Shown here in pieces: positions 12,101-19,826 of a stretch of DNA of 64,000 nucleotides (positions within the stretch are counted from its first letter, which is position 1; the number at the start of each line of letters is the position of its first letter). The position numbers and the translations under genes were made by a program. Under the pieces are notes generated by a model. The model was not told the DNA's origin. It made no database searches and was given only the letters and a program-made list of their open reading frames with translations. Source of the DNA: Ulva prolifera (lineage: Eukaryota > Chlorophyta > Ulvophyceae > Ulvales > Ulvaceae); assembly GCA_023078555.1 (NCBI GenBank), contig CM041196.1, positions 9,194,985 to 9,258,984 of the forward strand. Direction: 5' to 3'.

Positions 12101-15100
12101 CCGGGAGCCGGCCACACGGCCAAGCTCCATGTCAGCATGCATGAGCCGGGTGCATTCGGCGACAGCGCCGCCGACACAATCGCCGGACTTGACGAGACCC
12201 ACCCCGCGCTGCCCGCGCTCGGCGCTGTGGGCGCCCCAGCGCTGGTGTATGTCACCCCGATGCATGTGGTCGCGAACCGCATGCATGTGCACGTTGCACT
12301 TGAGCAACCGTCTGCCGGCGGCAAGGACATCGCGCCACAGTCCCACCAGCTGCTGGCCCCTGGCGCCACATCCCTGCTGCTGGCGCTGCCGCCACGCGAC
12401 GCTGACTCTGACTCCCCTCCGACAGTCCGCGTGACGGCGTCCGACAGCGGCTGGAAACGCTGCGCTACCGTCCCGCTCAGCCCCTCGCTCCCCGTGCCGA
12501 TCCAGCTCACTGCAATCACCGTTCCGCCGTCCGCCGCAACAGTACATACCGCGCCGATGCCGCTGCGTGCCGCGGCCCCCCCGCACCCCTGCCACGCCCC
12601 CGCGGCCCCAATCCCCCCGGTCACCTGCACAGCGCTCGACCCCTTCGCAGATGAGTGCGCGACTGTTCACATCGTGAACCTCACCGCGCACGGCCTGCGG
12701 GCGTACCAGCCGTCGCGCTCTCCGGCCCAGCGCACAGCACACAAAGCGAGCGCCGCGGCGCCGGGCAAACCCGAGACGATGCAGAACACGACGCAAGAGG
12801 TGCCGCCGCACTCCCGCCGGCCGTTCCTGTGGGATAGTGCGCTCACCGCAAAGATCGCAAAATGCATGGGCGACATGCGTACCGACCTCCCGACGCTCCC
12901 CTCCATCATGCTGCGGCTGGAGGTCGGTGTGAGCATTGACTTGCATGTGCAGCATGCACATGGGTGGCCCGTGGCTGTTGCGGACTGGCTCAGCTTGCCG
13001 TCCCGCCGCGTTCAGGTCCACAAGCTCGGAGCGGCAAAGGTGTTTGCGGACGGCGCGATGGCTCAAGACGCACGGGCCGTGGCTGAAGGCCTTCACGTCG
13101 ATGTCCGCAGGGTTGACGTGTGGCGGCTCGAGATCAGGGTGTCAGAGGACGACCCGCACGCCTGTAGCCACACACCTGCTGCCCACCCGGCAAGAGGCCC
13201 GCGCCCGCAGTCGTGCTTGCGCGCGGAGCTCAGCTTTGCGGGCGCGCTGCTGACTGTGGTTCATGCCGAGCGCTCCCGTGAGGTCCTTGTGGCCACATTC
13301 AATGGCGTGCATGCGTGTCTGGAGCTGGACGACGAGGGGCGCATGCATGTGCGCGGCAGCGTGGCGAGCATGCGTGCGACCAACAGCTATCGGCGGGCGC
13401 TGTTCCGCGTGATGCTTGCCAGCCCTGTGGTCACCGCGCGCACCACTCAGGTGTGCATCCGCGCGCCGGTAACCCCTAACCCCTATGGGGGGGGGAGGCC
13501 ACGCCGTTATCATGGACGAGCTGTCAAGCCTGCCGCTGTGTACCACTGAGCCGTCCCTGCTTGCCAGCCCGCCCACATGTACCGTGCAACGCACGTGTGA
13601 TGCACCGACGTAGATGCGGGCGTGCATCATGAGGTGAATGCCTGCATGCATGCAAGGCCGGGAGTTTGTTGTACAGCAATGGGTGTCGCCTACATGTGTA
13701 CCACCTGGTGATAAGCCCACCTCCCGCCACATCAACGTGCATCCCCACATACACAAGTGACGGCGGTTCAGCCCCTTGCATGACGCTGTTCACAGTGCTT
13801 TGCAGGGTTGGTCCGATGGCAGCGAGCCTGCGATCCGCGCCGTCATCACCGGCACACTCACGCCACACTCCCTCACTGTCGTCACTGCGCGCGTGCATGC
13901 CGCGCGCCTCGCGCTACAGCTCGAAGCCGACTTCATCAACGCAGCCATCGCCACCACACAGACCTTCGCCCGCGCCGCTCTGGCCGACCCATCCCCGGCC
14001 ACTGCGGCGGGCCCCGCCCCTGCACGCGTGCTTGCCGCGCCACTCCTCGCTGCAACCACAGCCCCTAGCCTCTCATGCACGCCCTGCGGCCTCCTGCTCA
14101 CACCACCGCACCGGCCTGCCGACACATGCATAGGGGAGGCGTTTTCAGCCCCGTCGGCAGAATCGGAGGAGCCAGGGTTCCCGGCTGTGCTGACGCTGCC
14201 GCCGTCACCCAGCGCGGCGCCAGAGCCACGGGTGACGGTCGCCGGCGTGCGCATCGAGCCGATGGCCGTCACGTTCAGCTTCTCGGCTCCGCGGCGCGCG
14301 GCAGCGGCGGGGGAGGTCGTGGGTGCCGCGAGGGCGGACGGCGCGGCCGCGCCAGGCGTGCTCGGACGCGCGGTGTCATCGGTCCTCGCGGCCGCCGGAA
14401 TCTCCGCGGCAAACCTCACGCTGCCAGGCTTCTCCGGGCCGCAACACCCAGCGGACCCCGCGGCCGTGGCGCAGCTGTGGGCTGCGGATGTCCAAGCGGC
14501 GATGCGTATGGTGCGCATCACCCGCTTTCCTAAGCTCATGCAGCATGATTTATGCCCCCCCCCCCCCCCCCCCCCCCGGGGTTCCACAGTGCATGTGACT
14601 TTACAGCCATCTCACCCTGCTCCATTACCATTGACACTCTGTCACCGCGCCATAGCGGACCAACACATGCATTGCTGCTCACCGACGCGCTGGGTGCCGC
14701 TGCAGAATGCCCCCTGGCTCATCGGTGCCATGGACATCCTCGGCAGCCCTGCGCAGCTGTTCTCGCTCCTCTACGGCAGCCTCGCAGACCTGCTCGCGCT
14801 CCCGGCGCGCAACGTGCGGCTCGCGCTTGCGTACGCGCGCGGCGCCGCGCCCGCCTCCGCTGCGGAGCCCGCCCTCGGAGAGGGCCTACCCCCGCCCGGC
14901 CTCCTCCGCGCCGCCGCCCTCGTGGCCGCGCTGTCCTCCAGCAGCCTACGCGTCGGCGCCGACGCCGCCTACGCCATCGCCGCCGCGAGCCGCCGCAGCG
15001 TCGCTGCGATGCACCAGTACGGCCCCTGTGGCCACCATTTGCGCATTGTCAATGTTTTCGACAGTCACTGCCAAGCAGTCTGTGTGGCCTGCCTCATGCA

Positions 15101-16798
15101 TATTGCCGGTGCCGCACAGGCGTTTCGCTAGGCTGAGCCAAGCATGTAGATTTGGGGGTACCATCTGCACGTCGGGCCAAATTCACGTAACGTTTTCGTT
15201 GTATGTGTCAGTGGTTGTTGTGAGTCGCTGCATACGTGTGCAGGCTGACTTTGCGCGCCATTGCCTCGTATGTATCAGTACTTTAAGCATGCATGCATGC
15301 GCTGCACACATGTGCAGGCTGACGACGCACCTGCTGCCGGAGCCGTTCCGGCCGACGCTCAGCGTGCTGCCGCTGCTGCTGGCGCTGCCGGCGGCCGCGG
15401 TCGAGTGCTTCGCCGCGACGGTGCGCGCACACTCGCTGTGGCTGCTGCCGCTGTCCCTCATGCTCGCGCTCTTCAAGGCCGCCGCCGGCGCCGCGCTGAT
15501 GCCGGCGGCCCTCCTCCTCGGCAACTCCGAGGTGCGAACCTCTCGCCCCCTGCACCTGTGGCCACAAACCCCTCAGCCTCTGTGACCCCCTCCAGCGAGG
15601 CGTGTTTTGTTAGCCCTCTGTCTGCACTCTGACCAGTGCTGTGTAATATACCATCACGCAGGCGTTGCTGTGGCAAGGTAGTTCGATCAGATCATCCTGA
15701 TGCTGAACGCTGTGAGCATGTATTCCATCGTTGTGTCGGCAGGTCCAGCCTCATGCACGTGCTGCATGCTCACAGCTCTGCGCGTTGCTGTTGGGAGACA
15801 TCATCTGGAGCCGCACGAGTGAGGTTTCGTATGTGCTGCAGCTGGCGTGTGCGACGTGCATGCATGCGATGCGCCCGCCGCAGCTCACCGCCGCCATCCG
15901 CACCCCCCGACGCATCTCCCGCGCCCTGCCCCTCGGGCCGTACAACCCCCTCGCCGCCGCGGCGGCCGCCGCTCTGTCCGACCGTACCATTGTAGATGAC
16001 GAGGCGCGCTTAAGCCACGTCACCCTCCTCCACCCTGACCCCTTTTCCGATTCGATTGACACCGGCACATGGACGGCACAAACCTCCCCACGGCAGCCGA
16101 CACACGTTGGCGCACCTGTGGCCACCCTGTCCTCCACCACCCTCCACATTCTCCAGCTGCGCGATGCACCGTCCACTGCTAGCGCAGTGGCCCCTGTGGT
16201 CACAGAAGTGCTCGCCCGGCTTCCGCTCTCCGCGGTGTGTAGCACAGCGGTCGATGATCAGTGGCTAGAGGTGGTCTTCACCGCCCTCGCCAACCACCAG
16301 GCTGCCGGAGATGACGCCGTGGCGGTGCCGGATTCCGTGGAGCACGGCAGCACATTGGTTCGCAAAGATGGCGGGCCTGCAGCCTCAGCACAGCGTGCTG
16401 AATCACAGCACGCAGCAGCTCCTGCACTGCCCTTGGAGTCGGCCAGCACCGCACTCAGCACGGGCGGGCTTGATGATGGTGGCACTGGCGGTAGCGGCGA
16501 CACTGATGTGGAACGCACAGGCAGCGGCGAGAGCAAGCCCCCGCCGCCGCGGGCGACAACCCCTCCGCAGGCTGTGGGCCCAGGGGAGGGACTGGGGAGC
16601 GCGGGGCTGCCGTTCAGGGTCCTCAGGGTGCGGTGCGCGGACGCGGACGGCGCCGCAGCGCTGCGGGCGGCTGTCGCGCGGCGGCAGGCGACGGTGCAGG
16701 AGATGCTGCGGCGGCGCGGCGCGCTCGCACAGGGTGCGGCTGATGGCCACAATGACGCGGTCGCTGCGGGCGGCGGCCCGGCCACCGAACATGAATAG
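128..16798 (+). CDS. VPS13: VPS13-family bridge-like lipid-transfer protein, 5'-incomplete, nine exons
   Basis: Proposed exons with matching phases are about 128-3194, 3740-4491, 4700-6589, 6843-7221, 9984-13450, 13806-14510, 14706-15016, 15318-15531 and 15743 (or 15776)-16798, giving about 3,950 residues. VPS13 proteins are rod-shaped lipid-transfer bridges at membrane contact sites. Here the middle is a long beta-rich, low-complexity region. It is followed by VAB-like repeats, each with the expected Asn (RNSTGLALSV, RVRNMLDSTL, VSVINTTPVA, CVLNLSPVPL, VHIVNLTAHG), then a DILGSPAQL motif like the family DILGNPVGL. Near the C terminus are a RTPR...GPYNP motif and a PH-like ending. The chorein N terminus is not in the window, so the gene begins upstream. 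VPS13 paralogues differ mainly in parts not visible here, so the paralogue cannot be named. Family assignment is good; exact exon borders are inferred from splice consensus and phase. Confidence 0.78.
3740..4491 (+). CDS. VPS13-like exon 2
   Basis: The acceptor TGTGGTTGCAG ends at 3739 and supplies the two bases needed to complete the Gly codon begun by the previous exon. The donor is CAG/GTGTGC after 4491 (phase 0). The encoded 250 residues are Ala/Ser-rich with an acidic run (about 4391-4420) and end SINACSFLQQ, continuing as VLQRSMRFAV in the next exon. No domain is recognised on its own; it is assigned by frame continuity. Confidence 0.6.
4700..6589 (+). CDS. VPS13-like exon 3
   Basis: The acceptor is TGCATGCAG at 4691-4699 and the donor GGG/GTGCGT follows 6589; both are phase 0. 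It encodes 630 residues alternating low-complexity Ala/Pro/Ser stretches with beta-strand-like segments (AVAVTVEVDVATG, VGVDVDAVKFAVG) that fit the repeating beta-groove of VPS13 rods. The end, VLRAGMQLNTGAPALG, is the type of helix-loop that precedes the VAB domain. Confidence 0.62.
6843..7221 (+). CDS. VPS13-like exon 4 (entry to VAB domain)
   Basis: It starts after GATGCAG (phase 0) and ends ACAG/GTGCGC (phase 1). Its last residues, PLVIRNST, join across the 2.8-kb intron to GLALSVAVVPL, giving the N-T-G-L pattern that opens a VPS13 adaptor-binding (VAB) repeat. The clean phase match over this long intron is the main support for the exon. Confidence 0.68.
7313..8098. repeat. 786-bp tandem repeat, copy 1
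   Basis: The unit runs from a TATCTATGTATCCGTTGTCC start to the same sequence 786 bases later. Inside are sub-repeats of a GC-rich phrase (CTCTGGCCACG followed by GCGCTCCGCCACGGATGCGG) alternating with AT-rich spacers near 7561-7590 and 7896-7925. It differs from copy 2 at only a few positions, e.g. 7355 and 7368. Confidence 0.93.
8099..8884. repeat. 786-bp tandem repeat, copy 2
   Basis: Nearly identical to copy 1 with an offset of exactly 786 bases. Its GC hairpin (GAGCCCCCC, loop GAA, GGGGGGCTC) lies at 8856-8876; the equivalent of copy 1 is at 8070-8090. Confidence 0.93.
8885..9697. repeat. 786-bp tandem repeat, diverged copy 3 (about 812 bp)
   Basis: The first 250 bases are almost identical to copies 1 and 2. 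The rest carries scattered substitutions and small insertions, including a doubled GGCCCCCCTTC block near 9386-9413. The hairpin is at 9668-9688. The higher divergence suggests this is the older edge of the array. Confidence 0.88.
9984..13450 (+). CDS. VPS13-like exon 5 (VAB adaptor-binding domain)
   Basis: A 1,156-codon exon between CATGCATGCAG and CAG/GTGTGC. It contains repeated beta modules with an Asn in the position expected for VAB repeats: RVRNMLDSTL near 10463, VSVINTTPVA near 10866, CVLNLSPVPL near 11163, possibly VVANRMHVHV near 12270, and VHIVNLTAHG near 12666. In the family the VAB domain binds adaptors that place VPS13 on organelles. A Pro/Ala/Arg-rich insert (about 11300-11990) interrupts it. 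The end (AELSFAGALLTVVHAE, SYRRALFRVMLASPVV) resembles the section leading to the C-terminal domain. Confidence 0.75.
13806..14510 (+). CDS. VPS13-like exon 6
   Basis: It starts after GCTTTGCAG (phase 0) and is proposed to end ATG/GTGCGC (phase 0). It begins GWSDGSEPAIRAVITGTL, followed by amphipathic stretches (HAARLALQLEADFINAAI) typical of the VPS13 C-terminal half. The end, LWAADVQAAMRM, joins to NAPWLIGAMDILGSP. The donor was chosen because it removes the poly-C tract and keeps phase. Confidence 0.65.
14555..14577. repeat. 23-base poly-C tract in an intron
   Basis: An uninterrupted run of 23 C followed by GGGG. It lies in the proposed intron 14511-14705. On the minus strand it is a G run able to form quadruplex structures. 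Confidence 0.95.
14706..15016 (+). CDS. VPS13-like exon 7 (DILGNP-type motif)
   Basis: It starts after GCCGCTGCAG with NAPWLIGAMDILGSPAQL, the best single match to the VPS13 C-terminal signature (DILGNPVGL). It continues FSLLYGSLADLLALP, matching the ...GVxDFFYEP section. It is proposed to end CA/GTACGG in phase 2, which fits the next exon's single leading base. The Tyr/Pro landmarks of the family are partly lost. Confidence 0.7.
15318..15531 (+). CDS. VPS13-like exon 8 (hydrophobic)
   Basis: It lies between ACATGTGCAG and GAG/GTGCGA, with phase 2 entry and phase 0 exit, both consistent with the neighbours. It encodes 71 residues with two hydrophobic helices (SVLPLLLALPAAAVECF and WLLPLSLMLALFKAAAG). 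Such strongly hydrophobic segments are not typical of VPS13, so they are either diverged amphipathic helices of the C-terminal domain or a lineage-specific membrane anchor. Confidence 0.58.
15743..16798 (+). CDS. VPS13-like last exon (C-terminal, PH-like)
   Basis: Two in-phase acceptors are possible (15742 and 15775). The family motif RxPR...LxPY appears as RTPRRISRALPLGPYNP. A Ser/Gly/Pro linker follows, then FRVLRVRCADADGAAALRAAV, which looks like the last strand and helix of a PH-like domain, and a Glu-rich end with a stop at 16796-16798. Codon use is strongly GC-ending, like the rest of the gene. Confidence 0.7.
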   Translation, partial: VQPHARAACSQLCALLLGDIIWSRTSEVSYVLQLACATCMHAMRPPQLTAAIRTPRRISRALPLGPYNPLAAAAAAALSDRTIVDDEARLSHVTLLHPDPFSDSIDTGTWTAQTSPRQPTHVGAPVATLSSTTLHILQLRDAPSTASAVAPVVTEVLARLPLSAVCSTAVDDQWLEVVFTALANHQAAGDDAVAVPDSVEHGSTLVRKDGGPAASAQRAESQHAAAPALPLESASTALSTGGLDDGGTGGSGDTDVERTGSGESKPPPPRATTPPQAVGPGEGLGSAGLPFRVLRVRCADADGAAALRAAVARRQATVQEMLRRRGALAQGAADGHNDAVAAGGGPATEHE

Positions 16799-17456
16799 GG
16801 TCCATGTTTTTTTAGAGCGATCAGGATCGGAGGCGTCCTCCCAGCATGTAGCAGCTACCACATGTGGTCCCTTCGGCCAAGACAAGGCGGCATTACTGTC
16901 TCTGTATGTGAGCGTGTGACACATGTGGGGACAGGTGCTCCACGGTTGCGCTCTGTCAGCGGCGGCGCGGACGTTGCAGCACACGACCCGCCCGCGCCTC
17001 GCCAGCTGCGCCAATAGACTTCTCCGCGACGTGGCCAGTCTGCGGCGCTCGCCGCGGCCAGCGGAGCGGCCGTCTGCGGCGCACAGGCGCTTGATTCCTA
17101 CCTCCACGCTCCTCGAGGCCGCCCTGTTGCGCTACATGCTGCTGACGGTGCGTCTCCGCCACTCCTCACCACGCATGCATGCTGACAATGTATGCCTGTT
17201 AAGTTGATTTAGGACTCAGCCTCGAGTCACGCCAGACCTGCACGCCATGCAGTCTCACTTTGGGATTCTTGCATGCAGAGTTGGAGTGGCTTGGCGACCG
17301 TGCAAACTCCTGCTGTGGCTGCCTACGGGGCGTCTGGCACCCTGGCGGAGCGAGGTCGGCGCGGCGCAGAGGGCCTGCCATAGCATCGCCAGAGATGCTG
17401 CCACAGGCGGACTCATGCCGCCGCAGATGTGATGCGCAGCTTCCCGTTCTAGGCCG

Positions 17457-17476
17457 TTTTTTTTTTTTTTTTTTTT
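17457..17476. repeat. 20-base poly-T tract
   Basis: An uninterrupted T run; read on the minus strand it would be a poly-A. No target-site duplication or retroelement body was recognised next to it. Confidence 0.9.
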
Positions 17477-18722
17477 CGAGCACGTCGAGAGCTGCCATCA
17501 CAGTCAGCCTGTGTTTTGAGCTTTTTATTTTCAATGTGAAGGAGAGTTGCACAAGCAGCGGCGCCTTGCCGTTGAGATCGAGCTTGGGCGAGAGGTGCCT
17601 CTGCATGCATGCATGCCGGGCAGAGCGTTGCCGTTTTGTGTGTCCGCAAGCGTGGCGCGGCCTCCGTGTGGAGGTGGTCGCTGTTTGCATCTGCACACGG
17701 CGCTATCATGGTATTGTCTGCGTGGGGTCGCATGCACACTCATGCATGGACATGCTCCCGAAGGCCGACGGAGGGCCGCTCATGGAAACCGGGTTAGCGC
17801 TGCCGCTGTTTCAAACGCGTTGCTGTGGCGCTGGGGTGTGATTCGTTGCAGAGGGTGCGATTCGTTGCAGATGCATGGGGAATTATTGGAGTGCAGTTTG
17901 GCGGGTCTGGCTGCAGAGTTTGTAGAGTCTGTTCATTTGCTGGTGGCATCCGTGTGTCGGCAGAGTAGCATAGCCCTGCGATGTGTAGAGCTGCATACTC
18001 AGGGTCGTGATAGATCGATAGGTTATAAAAGGTCGGCAATGTGCAGAGCTGATGGAGATGAAGCATGCGAACTGTAGTGCTATATCTGTAGTGTGGGCAA
18101 GGCATTGCCAGAGACGGCTGCAAGTTGTAATAAACGCCTGGCGCCTCGGAGATGTTGTGGTTTAGCCCCAGCACTGATGCTGTCAAGTGGCGTTGCTGAA
18201 ATACCACTGCACTTCTGTCAGCTCGTGAATATCATCGGTTGTAAGTATGTGTGGTTCCTGGGACAGGCCATGTTGACAAGGCCTATACTATATATTGTAT
18301 CTGGTAGGGATTCCACCATGAAGTTTCTGGCAGATAATACCGGTGTTACCATTGTGTTGGCGTTGCTGCGAATGTCCTGCGAGTGTTACGAATGCACCAT
18401 TGCAGCAACAAGTTGCGGAGCAAACTCAGTGGGCTGTCACATCGTATGAGCCAACAGAGCATGCAACCAAAGATTCGAGAAAAACATCTGAGACGGCCTG
18501 AGGGCTGCATGCTGACAAAGAATAACAAGTATTCTCGTGGATGTGACGGTGAAAAATGGTCCAATTGTGGTGGATGCGCGGATGGGAAGTGTTGTTGTGC
18601 TACGTATTGAGCTGTAAGTAATGCACCGTGATTGGCACGTTATGCAACGACAGGCACATTGCGGAATGGACCGATCATTTGACATGCTTCGTGGACTTGC
18701 TTTTTTTGTATGAGGTCTCTGC

Positions 18723-19283
18723 TTGCACTGCTCAGATCCGCTTGTACAAATAACCACTGTGCAGCCCAGTGCTAGCCAATATCGTGCCCCAAAGTACTTG
18801 ACACCCATATGGTGCTGTGCAACAAACATCGGAAACGAAAAGCTGGACCGATCGGCCGTTGTGATGCAGATGTATGCGCACTCCCTCCAGCCGGCGTCCA
18901 GCAAGTCCAGCGTCTTGAGGCGGTTCAGCCTGCTTGCCACAGGCAACAGCTGCCCTGCGTGCCGCAGCCAGATGTCCAAGATAGCAAATGTACACGTACG
19001 CATTTCAGCAAAAAATGCACGTGAGGTCCGGTGCTCGCGCCTAACAGGCCTGCGCGCGACAGATTTCATCGACGACGCGTTCGACGAGACGCCCCATGAC
19101 CAGCAGAGGACGACGAAATCAGGAAACAGACTACATAAAAGCATGTGCTTGGTCAACGTGCTTTGCTATTGTCAGCTTGCAGTCGTCATGACGACCAGTC
19201 TAGATCTGCCAGAGGTCACGATCGAGAACAGCATCGTTGAACAACTGGCCCGAAACATCCGACACCTCACAAATGGACTCTAA
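18723..19283 (+). CDS. Possible hypothetical protein (186 aa)
   Basis: A 186-codon open frame in an AT-richer region. It has a CPAC pair (NSCPACRSQMSK) and an acidic tail (LDLPEVTIENSIVEQL) before TAA, followed by AT-rich sequence. No family is recognised and the start is arbitrary. A 239-codon frame on the other strand (18437-19156) overlaps it, so at most one is real and both may be chance. Reported only because the region is otherwise unexplained. Confidence 0.2.
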   Translation: MHCSDPLVQITTVQPSASQYRAPKYLTPIWCCATNIGNEKLDRSAVVMQMYAHSLQPASSKSSVLRRFSLLATGNSCPACRSQMSKIANVHVRISAKNAREVRCSRLTGLRATDFIDDAFDETPHDQQRTTKSGNRLHKSMCLVNVLCYCQLAVVMTTSLDLPEVTIENSIVEQLARNIRHLTNGL

Positions 19284-19826
19284 GAAGATTTTTAATATTC
19301 AGCCACTGTAGAGGCTGGCTGTAAAGTACAACGGCAAGGCCAACGCACGCTAATTATATAAGACGTCTGTACAAGGCTTCCGTACGGAGCCAGCTGGGCA
19401 CACACCATTCGCCGCTGAAGCCCGCACGCCCGCATGGATCCAATCAACTGCAAATCAAGTGTTGCGGTTGGGCTGGCTGATCCGAGCAGCGGCTGTGTTG
19501 AAGATTCTGCGAAATGCCCTGCAGCAATATTGGATTAAACCGAAGGCACCGTAGCCACGCTCATGCGAGCGTGTGACGCTTCGCGGAGCAGATTCACAGA
19601 ATGTTTCCTCCAGCGCACCACCACAGCATACAACCGAATATCAACCAGAAGCTCCCATGATGATGTAATAGCCGCATGTCGATGCGCCACCCCAGCCGTT
19701 ACCAGATACGCGAGCTCGAGCGGCCCAAGGTTGCGGATATACCCACTGAGTCAGAGGGCTGCATAGTACATAACGGCATTGCGACCTCTGGTTTCTTGTC
19801 GATAGAGTCTGCCTACCCTGATCTAG

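Larger units (their letters stand above)
16799..19826. other. Intergenic stretch, no recognised gene
   Basis: The 3' flank of the VPS13-like gene, moving from GC-rich to AT-richer sequence after about 17.8 kb. It holds a 20-base poly-T at 17457-17476 and TATA-like strings at about 18023 and 19353. From about 19560 it matches the region upstream of the second helicase gene (for example CGGAGCAGATTCACAG against CGGAGCAATCTCAGCG), so it probably contains the promoter of the first helicase gene. Confidence 0.6.

Noticed and set aside
13471-13490. Telomere-like CCCCTAA doublet
   Set aside because: Only two units, inside a proposed intron; too short for an interstitial telomere.
18437-19156. 239-codon minus-strand frame
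   Set aside because: No motif, implausible Cys/Arg/Ser-rich composition, and overlaps a + strand frame of similar quality; not strong enough to call.
18020-19362. TATA-like strings (TATAAAAG near 18023, TATATAAG near 19353)
   Set aside because: No supported transcript start downstream at the expected distance; could be chance in AT-richer DNA.
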